NCBI RefSeq assembly: GCF_023715845.1
Contig: NZ_JAMBOR010000012.1
Location: forward strand, 62,001 to 126,000
DNA length: 64,000 bases
DNA from: Fictibacillus phosphorivorans
GTDB taxonomy: Bacteria; Bacillota; Bacilli; Bacillales; Fictibacillaceae
Direction of reading: 5' to 3'
Shown here piece after piece: positions 8,106 through 18,073 of this stretch. Made by a program: the position numbers and the translations under genes. The first letter of the stretch is position 1; each line of letters starts with the position of its first letter. A model generated the notes under the pieces. The model ran no database searches. It was not told where the DNA came from and was given only the letters and a program-made list of their open reading frames with translations.

Positions 8106-8738
8106 ATGGGGACTTTTCATTATCCAAATGGTAAGAAAGCGAATTCTGTTATCAAAACACGTCCGTCTTCCCCCTCTTCTGTTAAAAAGGAAGTATCGTA
8201 TAGCAACAGAGGAATGTCGCTAGAAGACGATATCAATCAAAGCAATCAATTTTATCTTTTAACGAATAAAGCGATCATTCACAAAAAACCGACTCCTGTT
8301 CAGATCGTGAATGTTGAATATCCGAAACGATCTGCGGCGGTCATTCGTGAAGCATATTTTAAACTCGCCTCTACAACCGACTACAACGGTGTGTATAAGG
8401 GAAGATATATTGACTTTGAAGCAAAGGAAACTAAGAACAAGACGAGTTTTCCGCTCAAGAATTTTCATGAGCATCAGATCACACATATGCAACAGATTTT
8501 AGATCATGGAGGAATATCGTTTATTATTCTTCGATTCTCCTCTACCGATGAAAGCTTTCTTCTGGATAGCTCGTATCTCATTCATTATTGGAAGGAACAG
8601 AACATGGGGAGAAAATCTATACCTAAGGGTGAAATAGAGGAAAAAGGACATTCTATAACTAACGGGTATCAACCTAGATTGAACTATTTAGAAACAGTGG
8701 ACCGTGTCTATTTCTCTACTCCCCTTGATTGTTCATAA
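8106..8738 (+). CDS. recU: Holliday junction resolvase RecU
   Basis: 210 residues; cleaves four-way DNA junctions in recombinational repair and chromosome segregation of Firmicutes. Typical N-terminus [10 protein letters not shown] and [15 protein letters not shown]; catalytic PD-(D/E)xK-type elements in [21 protein letters not shown] (D and E/K residues around 98-114) and the HQITHM segment. Start behind AAAGGAG. As in B. subtilis it directly precedes ponA in the same direction, 67 bases apart. Confidence 0.95.
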   Translation: MGTFHYPNGKKANSVIKTRPSSPSSVKKEVSYSNRGMSLEDDINQSNQFYLLTNKAIIHKKPTPVQIVNVEYPKRSAAVIREAYFKLASTTDYNGVYKGRYIDFEAKETKNKTSFPLKNFHEHQITHMQQILDHGGISFIILRFSSTDESFLLDSSYLIHYWKEQNMGRKSIPKGEIEEKGHSITNGYQPRLNYLETVDRVYFSTPLDCS

Positions 8739-8761
8739 ACCACGAATAAGGCACGAATATT

Positions 8762-8769
8762 GATATAAT
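8762..8769 (+). promoter_or_regulatory. Extended -10 promoter ahead of ponA
   Basis: TGATATAAT is an extended -10 (TGN plus consensus TATAAT) 37 bases before the ponA start; no good -35 is found. It may give ponA expression independent of recU. Confidence 0.5.
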
Positions 8770-8805
8770 GTTAGTTTTTTATGAAGGTGAAAGGTTGGTA
8801 AAGCT

Positions 8806-11412
8806 ATGTCAAATGATTACCGAAGCCGGCAGGAACGAAGAAAGTCATCTAAAAATGGCTCCAGTCCGGCGAAGAAAACGAAAATGCCAAGACGCAATTG
8901 GAAGAAAACGCTCCTCTTGCTTGCAGTTATTTTAGGATTATTAGGACTATTAACCGTAGGCGTCATTGCAGCGACTTCTCCAAAACTTGATCCGAAGAAG
9001 CTAGAAACTCCTGTCTCTTCCAAGATCATGGATATGAACGATAAAGAAGTTTCGCTTGTTTCCGGACAAGAAAGAAGAATCAGAGTAAAGATAAATGAAA
9101 TTCCTGAACCTGTTCAAAATGCATTTATCGCAACCGAGGATGTGCGTTTCCGTAAACATAGCGGTATTGACGTAAAACGGTTATTCGGTGCAGCATTCGC
9201 GAACGTAACACAAGGATTTGGGGCTGAAGGTGCAAGTACGATCTCTCAGCAAGTCATTAAGAACACGATTCTGACTAATGAAAAATCCCTTACGAGAAAG
9301 ATCCGTGAAGCTTATCTATCTGTTCAGTTAGAACAGAAGTATTCGAAGAATCAGATTCTAGAAATGTATTTAAATAAGATTTATTTTGGTAATAGTGCAT
9401 ACGGAATTGCAACAGCTGCAAAAACTTATTTCAACAAAGATGTTAGTGAGTTGGAAGTACATGAGGCTGCTTTATTAGCAGGTTTACCTAAAGCACCTAG
9501 TTATTATGATCCGACGAAAAACCCAAAAGAAGCTGAACAACGTCGTAACGTTGTCTTAAACTTGATGGCGCAGCACAAATTTATTTCAAAAGAAGAAGCA
9601 GAAAAAGCCAAAAAGATTTCTGTTAAAGAAACGATCAATCCTGGTAAAGTGAAAACAGAAACACGCCCTTATGACGCATATATCAAACAGGTCATGGATG
9701 ATCTAAAGGCTATCGAAGGGTTGGATGAAGCTGACATCTATTCTTCTGGTCTGAAAATCTATACGAATCTCGACCCAAAAGCTCAGCAAGTTACAGAAGA
9801 TGTATTAGCTGCTAAATTAAAACCAGAGCATGAAAAACTACAGTCAGGTGTAGCCATTATCGATACAAAAACAGGTGCAATACGTGCTGTCGGCAGCGGC
9901 CGAGGAGACGAATTAAGTAACCAATACTCTACTCGCATTACTCGTCAGCCAGGATCCACAATCAAACCTATTCTTGATTACGGTCCAGCTATCGAGAACA
10001 AAAAATGGAGCACAGCTCACATGCTGAACGATAAACCGGTGAAGATCGGTGATGTTACGATCAACAACTTTAATAAGAAAAACGTCGGTGACATCACGAT
10101 GCGCCAAGCACTTGTTGAATCCAAAAATACAACAGCTGTACAGACATTCCAAGAAGTAGGTCCTGAAGAAGCTACCGATTTCGCTAACAAACTTGGATTC
10201 GATCTAAATCCAGATACGACTTACCCATCGTATGCGATCGGCGGTTTTGAAAAAGGAATTTCACCACTAACGCTTGCTGGTGCCTATCAAGCATTCGGAA
10301 ACGGCGGTGTTTATACGAAGCCGACAACGATCCGTAAAATTGAGTTCCCAGACGGCAAAGTCGTTGAAGTCGACCCAGAACCGAAAGCAGCCATGAAAGA
10401 TTACACGGCTTATATGATCACAGATATGCTAAAAGACGTTATGAAACGCGGAACAGGTACCCAAGCCAACGTGAGCGGATTAAATATAGCAGGAAAAACA
10501 GGAACGACTAACTTCCCTAAAGATATCCGTGATAAATACGGCATGCCGAGCAATGCTACAAAAGATGCTTGGATGGCCGGGTATACGACCACATATACCA
10601 CAACGGTTTGGACAGGATACGATAACTACCAAGATGATAACGGTAATGCATTGTATCTCGATAATACAAAAGACGATTATTCAAAACAGATCTTTAAAGA
10701 CATCATGAGTCAGCTCAAGCACAAGAATACAGACTTCAAGAAACCTAAATCTGTTATTGAAGTTCCTATGGAAAAAGGAACCGGAAAACGAGCAAGTGAG
10801 TTTACACCGAATTCCGAAAAAATTATCGAACTGTTCGTTAAAGGTTCTAAACTGCCAGATGTAAGCGACAAGTTTGAGAAAGCTACTGGTATTGAAGGAC
10901 TTGAAGCAAAATTTGATGAAAAGAAAAATGAGATTGAAGTTAAATGGAAGTATAAGAAAAAAGAAGGTGTTACCTTTAAGGTCTTTGCAAGCTATAATGA
11001 TGGACCTATGCAGGAAAGAGCAACGATCAACGATACGAAATTTGTTGTTCCATCCCCTGCTCCTGGTAAATACACGTTCCAAGTGATAGCAGTAGACAGT
11101 GAAAACAACACTGAAAGCGAACCTGCGACAACATCAATCACAATCGAAGCACCGGAGGGAGAACAGCCACCGCAGCCGCCTAGTGAAGGCGAGCCGGGAA
11201 CACCTCCACCTGGTGAAGGCGAACCAGGCACACCTCCTGGTGAAGGTGAACCGGGTACTCCACCGCCTCCTGGCGAGGAACCTGGTACAGAACCACCTCC
11301 TGGTCAAGAACCCGGAACTCCTGGAACCCCTCCTCCTGGTCAAGGTGGAGGTGAAGGAGAAGGAGAAGAGGAAGGCGGCAGAGGCCTTCAGTTCCCTCCA
11401 TTCAATCAATAA
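8806..11412 (+). CDS. ponA: Class A penicillin-binding protein 1 (transglycosylase/transpeptidase)
   Basis: 868 residues; builds and cross-links peptidoglycan at the outer face of the membrane. Basic cytoplasmic tail (1-34), one membrane anchor (35-56), GT51 glycosyltransferase with catalytic E111 in ATEDVRF and GASTISQQ. The transpeptidase domain has active Ser384 in GSTIKP and KTG at 564-566. An FN3-like domain (about 705-785) is followed by a Gly/Pro/Glu-rich tail of repeated GEPGTPP units, like the unstructured tails of other Bacillus PBP1 proteins. A strong terminator follows. Confidence 0.97.
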   Translation: MSNDYRSRQERRKSSKNGSSPAKKTKMPRRNWKKTLLLLAVILGLLGLLTVGVIAATSPKLDPKKLETPVSSKIMDMNDKEVSLVSGQERRIRVKINEIPEPVQNAFIATEDVRFRKHSGIDVKRLFGAAFANVTQGFGAEGASTISQQVIKNTILTNEKSLTRKIREAYLSVQLEQKYSKNQILEMYLNKIYFGNSAYGIATAAKTYFNKDVSELEVHEAALLAGLPKAPSYYDPTKNPKEAEQRRNVVLNLMAQHKFISKEEAEKAKKISVKETINPGKVKTETRPYDAYIKQVMDDLKAIEGLDEADIYSSGLKIYTNLDPKAQQVTEDVLAAKLKPEHEKLQSGVAIIDTKTGAIRAVGSGRGDELSNQYSTRITRQPGSTIKPILDYGPAIENKKWSTAHMLNDKPVKIGDVTINNFNKKNVGDITMRQALVESKNTTAVQTFQEVGPEEATDFANKLGFDLNPDTTYPSYAIGGFEKGISPLTLAGAYQAFGNGGVYTKPTTIRKIEFPDGKVVEVDPEPKAAMKDYTAYMITDMLKDVMKRGTGTQANVSGLNIAGKTGTTNFPKDIRDKYGMPSNATKDAWMAGYTTTYTTTVWTGYDNYQDDNGNALYLDNTKDDYSKQIFKDIMSQLKHKNTDFKKPKSVIEVPMEKGTGKRASEFTPNSEKIIELFVKGSKLPDVSDKFEKATGIEGLEAKFDEKKNEIEVKWKYKKKEGVTFKVFASYNDGPMQERATINDTKFVVPSPAPGKYTFQVIAVDSENNTESEPATTSITIEAPEGEQPPQPPSEGEPGTPPPGEGEPGTPPGEGEPGTPPPPGEEPGTEPPPGQEPGTPGTPPPGQGGGEGEGEEEGGRGLQFPPFNQ
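11140..11395 (+). repeat. Low-complexity coding repeat in the ponA tail
   Basis: Imperfect tandem units encoding (P)PGEGEPGTPP, with codon-level variation between copies. It explains the many spurious open frames on both strands here. Confidence 0.7.
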
Positions 11413-11416
11413 CAAA

Positions 11417-11460
11417 CAAAAAACAGCCAGATGATCAGGGTGATCATCTGGCTGTTTTTA
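11417..11460. terminator. Bidirectional terminator between ponA and the GH18 gene
   Basis: Long perfect stem AACAGCCAGATGATCA/TGATCATCTGGCTGTT with a GGG loop, A/T runs on both sides. Confidence 0.92.
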
Positions 11461-12723
11461 TGATTTTATAAGATATCGGTCTACTAAGTAGTTCCAGAAC
11501 ACAGGATACCCGAATGATAAGTTCCAGAAGCTCACGCCTGCAAACCCATATTGATCGACGATATCAAATTTTGCTTTCATACTCCTTAAATCTTCAAACC
11601 ACACGATATGTTCCTTCTTATCTTTATCCCAATATCTAAAGAATGGCGCTTCATCTTTTCTGCTGTACTTAATGGCTGCACGCATTTTACCTGCAAGTTG
11701 TGTTGCCTGAACAGGATTCAATGCTTTAGCAAATTCCCCTCCTGGTTTATAAGGAAGCTTCCAGTCGTACCCATAAAGATTTATCCCCATTAATATCTTC
11801 TTCGGATCGATTTCACTTACCGCATAATCCAGTACTTCCTTTACCGAAGAAATTGGACTCACGGCCATCGGTGGTCCGCCGCTGTATCCCCATTCATAAG
11901 TCATCAGAATAACATAGTCCACGATCTCCCCATGAGCTTTATAATCATGGGATTCGTACCATTCACCTGTCTGTGTGGCACTGGTCTTTGGTGCTACTGC
12001 TGTCATCACGATATAATTCTGCTGATGCATCTTTTGTGTAAGTGTCCTTAAAAATTGATTATAAGCTTCTTTATTCTTCTTTCCTAAGAACTCAAAATCA
12101 ACAGATATCCCTTGATATCCTTTTTCCTTCATTATAACTAAAGAGCGATCGATCACTTTATTCGTGATGTCTTTATTTGTAAGAATCGCTGTACCTACCT
12201 CTTCACTGAACTCCCCATCTTTTATATTTGTTATAGACAGGATTGGTTTTACGTTTTTATTTTTTGCCTCTTTTAAAAAGTCAGTATCATCCAAAGACTT
12301 AAAATCGCCCTTTTCATTTACCTCATAACTGAACATTGTAAGATAACTCAAACCCTTTGCAGCATCAGCAAAGTTTTGTTTCGCTTTTGGAACGGGCTCA
12401 GCAAATACATTTGTAATCAATTCTTTTTTTGTTCGCTGAGGTACATTTAATTGCTTTCCGGCAATGAGATTCGCATCGGTGACACCAGGGTTCGCCTGTT
12501 GTAGCTGTTCAACAGTTACCCCGATCATATCCCCGATCTCTTTTAGTGTATCTCCAGGCTGAACAGTATACGTAAAAGGTGTAGGAATAAATAACGTCTG
12601 GCCAACAGAAAGTATATCTTTCGACGTCAGCCTGTTTACCGTAGCGAGCTCTTGCCAAGGAAGTTTGTAATACTGTGAAATCTTCCATAAGGAATCGCCT
12701 TTTTTTACAACATGAATCTGCAT
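11458..12723 (-). CDS. yaaH: LysM x2 / GH18 spore peptidoglycan hydrolase (YaaH/SleL-like)
   Basis: 421 residues. Two N-terminal LysM domains (about 2-47 and 50-95) are followed by a GH18 barrel with the catalytic segment GISVDFEFLG (Glu near 218). Also present is the family motif TYEWGYSGGPPMAVSP. Closest to B. subtilis YaaH and B. cereus-group SleL, N-acetylglucosaminidases acting on cortex fragments in germination. There is no signal peptide, as in YaaH, which reaches the spore coat through LysM. The start follows GGAGGGG. YdhD-type paralogues cannot be excluded. Confidence 0.88.
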   Translation of the reverse strand: MQIHVVKKGDSLWKISQYYKLPWQELATVNRLTSKDILSVGQTLFIPTPFTYTVQPGDTLKEIGDMIGVTVEQLQQANPGVTDANLIAGKQLNVPQRTKKELITNVFAEPVPKAKQNFADAAKGLSYLTMFSYEVNEKGDFKSLDDTDFLKEAKNKNVKPILSITNIKDGEFSEEVGTAILTNKDITNKVIDRSLVIMKEKGYQGISVDFEFLGKKNKEAYNQFLRTLTQKMHQQNYIVMTAVAPKTSATQTGEWYESHDYKAHGEIVDYVILMTYEWGYSGGPPMAVSPISSVKEVLDYAVSEIDPKKILMGINLYGYDWKLPYKPGGEFAKALNPVQATQLAGKMRAAIKYSRKDEAPFFRYWDKDKKEHIVWFEDLRSMKAKFDIVDQYGFAGVSFWNLSFGYPVFWNYLVDRYLIKS

Positions 12724-12778
12724 GATACCCCTCCTAGAAACCTCTCATGCTCTCATCATATGTCCAATTGACTTGTCC

Positions 12779-13135
12779 TTATGTTTTCCCCTTAAAAAGT
12801 ATGACACTTTTCTTTTCCCATTCTGAAAATAATTCACTTAACTGAATAAAAGATTGGTAATGGTCTAGCTGTTCCTCGATGAATGAAAGTCGTTCTTTAG
12901 CGTTTACTGGCAGTCGATCAAGATTTTTTAAGTTGTCTTTCCAGTTAATTACCATCCTTTCATCTGTCATCATTTTGTTACCGTAAAACAACGCTCTGAT
13001 GAACTGCTTAAAAGAGTACTCCATCGGCTTCTTTGCACGATTTCGGTCACGATTTTTGAAGCATTCTGTAATAAAAGGATTAGTTTCTTTCCACTCATTA
13101 AAAACCTCTGTTAATTGCTCCCTGAATTTGTCCAA
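12779..13135 (-). CDS. ypoC: YpoC family protein
   Basis: 118 residues, no signal peptide or membrane span, rich in aromatic and charged residues (FKQFIRALFYGNKM). It occupies the position of B. subtilis ypoC between nth and ponA. Function unknown. A terminator after nth and a 160-base gap suggest a separate promoter. Confidence 0.75.
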   Translation of the reverse strand: MDKFREQLTEVFNEWKETNPFITECFKNRDRNRAKKPMEYSFKQFIRALFYGNKMMTDERMVINWKDNLKNLDRLPVNAKERLSFIEEQLDHYQSFIQLSELFSEWEKKSVILFKGKT

Positions 13136-13246
13136 ATTGAGCTTCCTCCTTTTTGTAACAAAGTTTACTCACATAAAAATCTCCTATGATCACATAAAAA
13201 TTAAGATCTATTACATAAAATTTACAAATATATCCGTTTTTGATTA

Positions 13247-13282
13247 AGAAAAAACTGACTCTATCTATTTGAGTCAGTCTGT
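13247..13282 (-). terminator. Terminator of nth
   Basis: Minus strand ACTGACTC/GAGTCAGT stem (9-base loop) followed by TTTTTTC, just after the nth stop. Confidence 0.8.
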
Positions 13283-13297
13283 GAGTATTTAAAGAAA

Positions 13298-13957
13298 TCA
13301 TTTCTTCTTCGCTTTCTGGTTCATCCGCTTTTTTCCTTCACGGCATATCGATAGGAGTGGACATTCCGGACAGTTAGGGTTCTGTGCCTTACAATGATAT
13401 CGACCAAAGAAGATCAGGCGATGGTGTGTTGCTCCCCATAATCTTTTTGGAATCTTCCTCATCAGTGTTTCTTCCACTTGCAAGACAGAATCTTTCCATC
13501 TGCAGATCCCCAGTCTTTTAGAGACGCGTTCTACATGGGTATCGACCGCAATGGCTGGAACATCATAAGCAACAGAAACGACGACATTTGCTGTTTTCCT
13601 TCCAACACCCGGAAGCTTAATCAGTTCATCACGGTCTTTTGGAATCTCTCCACCGTACTCGTTAAGCAACCGTTCACATAATTTTTGTATGTTCTTCGCC
13701 TTATTGCGATAAAGTCCGATGGATCTGATATCGTCTTGTAGCTCTTCGAGAGAAACATTGAGGTAATCTTGAGGAGTCTTATATTTTTCAAAAAGTTTTG
13801 GTGTTACCTTATTTACAAGGGCATCCGTACATTGTGCAGATAGCAGGACGGCTATCGTCAACTCGAACGGATTGGAGTGATTCAGCTCACAATGAGCGTC
13901 CGGAAACATATCCTCGATCTGTTCCAGACAAAATTGAATCTGAGCTTTGTTTAACAC
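13298..13957 (-). CDS. nth: Endonuclease III (DNA glycosylase/AP lyase)
   Basis: 219 residues; removes oxidised pyrimidines and nicks at abasic sites. Helix-hairpin-helix LPGVGRKTANVV with the catalytic Lys, catalytic Asp in VDTHVERVS, and a C-terminal 4Fe-4S loop (CKAQNPNCPECPLLSIC pattern, C-x6-C-x2-C-x5-C). GTG start behind AGGAGG. Gene order dnaD-nth-ypoC matches B. subtilis. Confidence 0.96.
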   Translation of the reverse strand: MLNKAQIQFCLEQIEDMFPDAHCELNHSNPFELTIAVLLSAQCTDALVNKVTPKLFEKYKTPQDYLNVSLEELQDDIRSIGLYRNKAKNIQKLCERLLNEYGGEIPKDRDELIKLPGVGRKTANVVVSVAYDVPAIAVDTHVERVSKRLGICRWKDSVLQVEETLMRKIPKRLWGATHHRLIFFGRYHCKAQNPNCPECPLLSICREGKKRMNQKAKKK

Positions 13958-13977
13958 GATGGCATTCCTCCTGTAAT

Positions 13978-14008
13978 GAAAAAGAAGACCCCTTTAATCA
14001 GGGTCTGT
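13978..14008 (-). terminator. Probable terminator of dnaD
   Basis: Minus strand AGACCC/GGGTCT with a 9-base loop followed by TCTTTTTC. It lies between dnaD and nth, so nth may depend on read-through or its own promoter. Confidence 0.6.
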
Positions 14009-14020
14009 TAGTTTTTACGA

Positions 14021-14734
14021 TTATGATTCAAGCCAATTATAGACCGGTCGTTTTAATTCATTGTCTTTTCTTATTTTATCGGATTGACCAGACTTTTGCA
14101 GTTGACGAACACGGAACTTCTCTCCATACTGCTTTGCCGCTTCTGGTGTCTTGATGCCGTTTTTCTTCCATTCAAACAGAATGCGGTCAATGTATCTAAA
14201 GTTTAGCTTACCTGATAAAACGGCTTCCTTTAATGCGGTTAGTATGAGCTCTGGAGATTGCCGGTCTTCATCCATCCAAATCTTTATCGTTTCAAGTTCC
14301 ATCGGAGAAAGCGGCCGTCCGAATTCTTTTTCGAACAGAACAAATACATTCTGTTCCAGTTGTTCTTTATTGGTCTCTTTCTGAATCTGTTCTTCTTCTT
14401 TTAAAGTTTCCATCAGTCTGTTCCATAATGGTTGCAATGTATACGCCTCAAAATAGACGCCTTTTTCTTTATCCTCGTATTGATCCATTCCAAGAAGCCC
14501 TCTTCCTACTAGCGTACGAAGCATAGAAGACATCTCATGTGATGAAGCCGTCATCCGCTCCGCCAGTTCTACCGGAGTAGGAAAATAGTTTCCCGATTCT
14601 ATAAAGACATGAAGCTGTATAAACAACATACACTCAGTGTCTGAAAGTCCAATCTTCTTATATGATTTTAAAAGCATGTTTGGTATGCTGATAGAGCCTT
14701 CTGACATCCATTTCTCAAATAACTTTCCGTTCAC
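14021..14734 (-). CDS. dnaD: DNA replication initiation/remodelling protein DnaD
   Basis: 237 residues from the GTG giving (M)NGKLFEKWMSEG; this start has AGAGGTG upstream and aligns with the N-terminus of known DnaD, whereas the ATG seven codons earlier lacks a ribosome site. N-terminal winged-helix DDBH1 domain (to about 110), then the DDBH2 domain with its C-terminal YxxxILxxW-like stretch (FRYIDRILFEWKKNGIKTPEAA). DnaD acts with DnaB and DnaI in loading the replicative helicase at oriC and restart sites. Confidence 0.93.
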   Translation of the reverse strand: MNGKLFEKWMSEGSISIPNMLLKSYKKIGLSDTECMLFIQLHVFIESGNYFPTPVELAERMTASSHEMSSMLRTLVGRGLLGMDQYEDKEKGVYFEAYTLQPLWNRLMETLKEEEQIQKETNKEQLEQNVFVLFEKEFGRPLSPMELETIKIWMDEDRQSPELILTALKEAVLSGKLNFRYIDRILFEWKKNGIKTPEAAKQYGEKFRVRQLQKSGQSDKIRKDNELKRPVYNWLES

Positions 14735-14795
14735 TTGCAACACCTCTTGTACCATTATAGCATAAGAACTTACGCTACTTTTTTATAACGCTAAG

Positions 14796-14827
14796 AAAAA
14801 AATCTCCCTAATGCAGGGAGATTTTTC
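14796..14827 (-). terminator. Terminator of asnS
   Basis: AAAATCTCCC/GGGAGATTTT stem, T-run on minus. Confidence 0.85.
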
Positions 14828-14834
14828 ATATTTA

Positions 14835-16127
14835 TTAAGGATACAAACGGTTCAATAAACGAGGGAATGGAATTGTCTCACGAACGTGTTCCGCTCCAGA
14901 GATCCATGCTACTGTTCGCTCTAAGCCAAGACCAAATCCGGAATGTGGCACGCTTCCGTATTTTCTTAGCTCAAGATACCACTTGTAAGCATCGTCTGTT
15001 AATCCATGCTCCTCGTAACGTTTTTCCATTAGTGATAAGTCGTCGATACGTTGGCTTCCTCCGATAATCTCTCCATACCCTTCAGGAGCGATCAAGTCAG
15101 CACATAATACGACATCTTCTCTGTTTGGATCTGGTTTCATATAGAAAGCTTTAATGTCTTTAGGGTAGTTTGTGATAAATACCGGCTTATCAAAGCTCTC
15201 AGCAATGGCTGTCTCGTGAGGAGCACCAAAATCATCACCCCATTCGATATCATCAAATCCTTTTTCCTTTAAAAGTTTGATGGCATCATCATACGAGATA
15301 CGTGGGAAAGGAGCTTTTACGTTCTCTAATTTGGAAACATCTCTTCCTAGCGTCTTCAACTCATTTTCACAGCGCTTAAGAACAGATTGAACGATGTGCG
15401 AGATGAACTGTTCTTGAATTTCAAGAGATTCTTCGTGTTCAACGAATGCCATCTCAGGTTCGATCATCCAGAACTCGATCAAGTGACGGCGTGTCTTGGA
15501 TTTTTCAGCTCGAAAAGTCGGTCCGAAAGAATATACTTTTCCAAGTGCCATCGCTGCAGCTTCCATATAAAGCTGTCCGCTTTGAGAAAGATAAGCATCT
15601 TCTTCAAAGTATTTCGTATGGAACAAAGATGTTGTTCCTTCAGCAGAGCTTCCTGTAAGAATCGGAGGATCTACTTTTATAAAGTCATTGTTATAAAAGA
15701 ATTCATTTACAGCATGGATGATTTCGTTTCTGATCTTTAAAATGCTGTGCTGACGCTTTGATCGAATCCAAAGATGACGGTGATCCATCAAGAATTCTGT
15801 TCCATGCTCTTTCGGAGTGATTGGATAATCCACCGCTTGATGCAACACTTCAACATCCGTTACTTCAAGTTCCACACCAAGTGGTGAACGCTCGTCCTCT
15901 TTTACCTTACCTGTTACGTAAAGACTAGACTCTTGAGTCAATCCTTTCGCTTTTGCAAAGATTTCATCGCCCACTTCGCTTTTTACAACGACACCTTGAA
16001 CGAAGCCTGTTCCATCACGCAACTGCAAGAAAGCAATTTTACCTGAAGAACGTTTATTCGAGAGCCAAGCACCAATGGTTACAGACTCACCAACATGTTC
16101 ATGTAGCTTTTTAATAGTAGTTTTCAC
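14835..16127 (-). CDS. asnS: Asparaginyl-tRNA synthetase
   Basis: 430 residues, the length of the B. subtilis enzyme. The GTG start ([13 protein letters not shown]) has GGAGGT 9 bases upstream; an ATG five codons earlier overlaps that site and is unlikely. OB-fold anticodon domain (1-110), then class IIb catalytic core with motif 2 [15 protein letters not shown] and motif 3 [12 protein letters not shown]. No T-box leader is present because aspB ends only 68 bases upstream; expression follows the ypmA-ypmB-aspB-asnS operon. Confidence 0.97.
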   Translation of the reverse strand: MKTTIKKLHEHVGESVTIGAWLSNKRSSGKIAFLQLRDGTGFVQGVVVKSEVGDEIFAKAKGLTQESSLYVTGKVKEDERSPLGVELEVTDVEVLHQAVDYPITPKEHGTEFLMDHRHLWIRSKRQHSILKIRNEIIHAVNEFFYNNDFIKVDPPILTGSSAEGTTSLFHTKYFEEDAYLSQSGQLYMEAAAMALGKVYSFGPTFRAEKSKTRRHLIEFWMIEPEMAFVEHEESLEIQEQFISHIVQSVLKRCENELKTLGRDVSKLENVKAPFPRISYDDAIKLLKEKGFDDIEWGDDFGAPHETAIAESFDKPVFITNYPKDIKAFYMKPDPNREDVVLCADLIAPEGYGEIIGGSQRIDDLSLMEKRYEEHGLTDDAYKWYLELRKYGSVPHSGFGLGLERTVAWISGAEHVRETIPFPRLLNRLYP

Positions 16128-16195
16128 AAAATGTACCTCCACTGTTTCTAAAATCAGTCTATACTAAAAAATTATGAATGACCGCTCACAGAAAA

Positions 16196-17386
16196 TCAAT
16201 CTTTCTTTGAATGTCGGGTGATAAAACGTTCAATTCGGTCCAGCGCTTCCATGATCGTATCTAGTGAAGTCGCATATGAAAGTCGAACATTTTCAGGAGC
16301 ACCAAATCCGGATCCTGGAACTAAAGCTACTTTTTCTTCCTCTAAGATCGCTTCCACCCATTCATCTACAGATCCAAAACCTGTCATCTCAACAGCTTCT
16401 TTCGCATTCGGGAACAGATAGAATGCACCCTTTGGTTTTACACAACTAATGCCAGGAAGAGTGATCAGGCGTTCATAAACTTTGTTCAATCGCTCTTCAA
16501 AAGCTTTACGCATCTCTTCAACAGGCTCTTGTGTCCCATTGTATGCCGCTAGAGCACCATGCTGAGAAATAGTGGTTGGATTCGATGTACTGTGACTATC
16601 CAAGTTTGTCATAGCCTTAATGATCTTAGCGTTTCCAGCTGCGAATCCGATTCTCCATCCAGTCATCGAATGTGACTTTGAAAGACCATTGATGATAATC
16701 GTCTGCTCTCTTAGCTCTTGAGAAAGTTCAGCAATAGATGTGTGCTTAGCACCGTCATAAATTAGTTTTTCGTAGATTTCATCAGAAACGATTAACACGT
16801 CTTCTTGAAGGCAGACTTCACCAATCGCCTTCAGCTCTTCAGCTGTATACAGTGAACCCGTCGGATTGCTAGGAGAATTTAATATTAACGCTTTTGTCTG
16901 TTTTGTGATTGATGCTTTCAAATCTTCTGCTGTAATCTTAAATTGGTTCTCTTCTTTTCCTTCTACATAGACAGGCTCTCCACCTGCAAGTTTCACTTGT
17001 TCAGGATAACTTACCCAATATGGTATAGGGATGATCACTTCGTCACCCTCATCGATAATTGCCTGGAACAAGGAATAAAGAGAATGCTTCGCCCCTGTAC
17101 TCACGATAATCTCAGATGTATCATAAGTGAGTCCTTGATCCTGCTTTAATTTGTTCGCGATTGCTTTTTTAAGAGAAAGCAGACCGCCAGAAGCTGTATA
17201 TTTTGTATGTCCTTCTTTCATAGACTGATAAGCAGCTTCAATAATATGTATAGGTGTGTTAAAATCCGGTTCCCCTGCGCCGAGGCCGATTACATTGTGC
17301 CCCTCTGCTTTAAGTGCGTTTGCTTTTGCTGTAATAGCTAGTGTTGTTGAAGGAGTCAATGCCTCCACTCGTTTTGCAAGTTTCAT
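16196..17386 (-). CDS. aspB: Aspartate aminotransferase
   Basis: 396 residues, class I aminotransferase. PLP lysine in GLSKSHSMTGWRIGF, substrate-binding region NSPSNPTGSLY, and C-terminal Arg context VRLSYA. Interconverts aspartate/2-oxoglutarate and oxaloacetate/glutamate. Start behind GGAGGG. The arrangement aspB-asnS places aspartate supply next to Asn-tRNA charging, as in B. subtilis. Confidence 0.95.
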   Translation of the reverse strand: MKLAKRVEALTPSTTLAITAKANALKAEGHNVIGLGAGEPDFNTPIHIIEAAYQSMKEGHTKYTASGGLLSLKKAIANKLKQDQGLTYDTSEIIVSTGAKHSLYSLFQAIIDEGDEVIIPIPYWVSYPEQVKLAGGEPVYVEGKEENQFKITAEDLKASITKQTKALILNSPSNPTGSLYTAEELKAIGEVCLQEDVLIVSDEIYEKLIYDGAKHTSIAELSQELREQTIIINGLSKSHSMTGWRIGFAAGNAKIIKAMTNLDSHSTSNPTTISQHGALAAYNGTQEPVEEMRKAFEERLNKVYERLITLPGISCVKPKGAFYLFPNAKEAVEMTGFGSVDEWVEAILEEEKVALVPGSGFGAPENVRLSYATSLDTIMEALDRIERFITRHSKKD

Positions 17387-17404
17387 TTCTATATCCCTCC
17401 GCTT

Positions 17405-17890
17405 TTACTGTTCTGATTCTTTAAGACGGTAGATCTCGTACCGTTTTCCTGTTTCAAAGTATCCATAGTAATACGTATAACGATCTTGATCATCGATGTA
17501 GACGACCTCCCATAACGGAATCTCATCTTCCATGCCTAATCGACTGTCAATAATCTTAACCGCATTTTGGTTCTTTTTCACATAATCAATCATTTGTTTT
17601 TCTGATAAGCCTTCTTTTGCCTTTTCGGAATAAATCTCTTTATCACTGCCTACCCAGGCAATCATGTCAGTTCCCTGGTCATTTTTGCCCTCTACTACAT
17701 AGTAGGTTTCATTTTTAAAAAAGTGATCTATATTTGTAACTGTTTTGAGATTTAATTCTTTTTTGGCAAGTTCAATGGCTGCAGCTTCTTTTTTCTGCTG
17801 CTCGGCAAACACTCCGTTATAAAGATAATAGGCCTGCCAGCTTGTCAGAATCAAAATTCCAATAATAATAAGTATCCACTTTTTTCCCAT
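17405..17890 (-). CDS. ypmB: YpmB, membrane-anchored DUF5590 protein
   Basis: 161 residues with an N-terminal uncleaved-type anchor (WILIIIGILILTSWQAYYLY, residues 5-24) and an extracytoplasmic PepSY-like region of two repeats (about 30-90 and 90-158). Function unknown. It ends 19 bases before aspB and follows ypmA, the same order as in B. subtilis. Confidence 0.88.
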   Translation of the reverse strand: MGKKWILIIIGILILTSWQAYYLYNGVFAEQQKKEAAAIELAKKELNLKTVTNIDHFFKNETYYVVEGKNDQGTDMIAWVGSDKEIYSEKAKEGLSEKQMIDYVKKNQNAVKIIDSRLGMEDEIPLWEVVYIDDQDRYTYYYGYFETGKRYEIYRLKESEQ

Positions 17891-17902
17891 ATTTCAGCCT
17901 CT

Positions 17903-18073
17903 CTATGTGCGATAGATCGTAAATATCATCTTCTCTTTATTCTCGTCATCTAACGCAAGCCCAAACATTAAATCTTGGTGCTTTAATGTTTTGTTCAATT
18001 CTGAAACAACTTTGTACAAATCACTAGATTTGTCCACCTTAACTGTAGAAAGAACCTCAATTTTACTTTCCAT
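17903..18073 (-). CDS. ypmA: YpmA, small conserved protein
   Basis: 56 residues from the ATG behind AGGAGGAAG; the longer in-frame start has no ribosome site. Nearly colinear with B. subtilis YpmA, also 56 residues: MESKIEVLST, DLYKVV, LNKTLK, LMFGLA and the C-terminal FTIYRT. DUF4264-type protein of unknown function, first gene of the ypmA-ypmB-aspB-asnS run. Confidence 0.92.
   Translation of the reverse strand: MESKIEVLSTVKVDKSSDLYKVVSELNKTLKHQDLMFGLALDDENKEKMIFTIYRT

Noticed and set aside
11134-11415. Long antisense and shifted frames over the ponA tail
   Set aside because: Explained by the low-complexity Gly/Pro/Glu coding repeat, which is open in several frames.
13098-13301. 67-codon open frame between nth and ypoC
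   Set aside because: Covers the nth terminator and overlaps ypoC in another frame; no ribosome site.
16128-16195. T-box leader before asnS
   Set aside because: Only 68 bases separate aspB and asnS and no specifier loop or TGGN-type antiterminator bulge is present.
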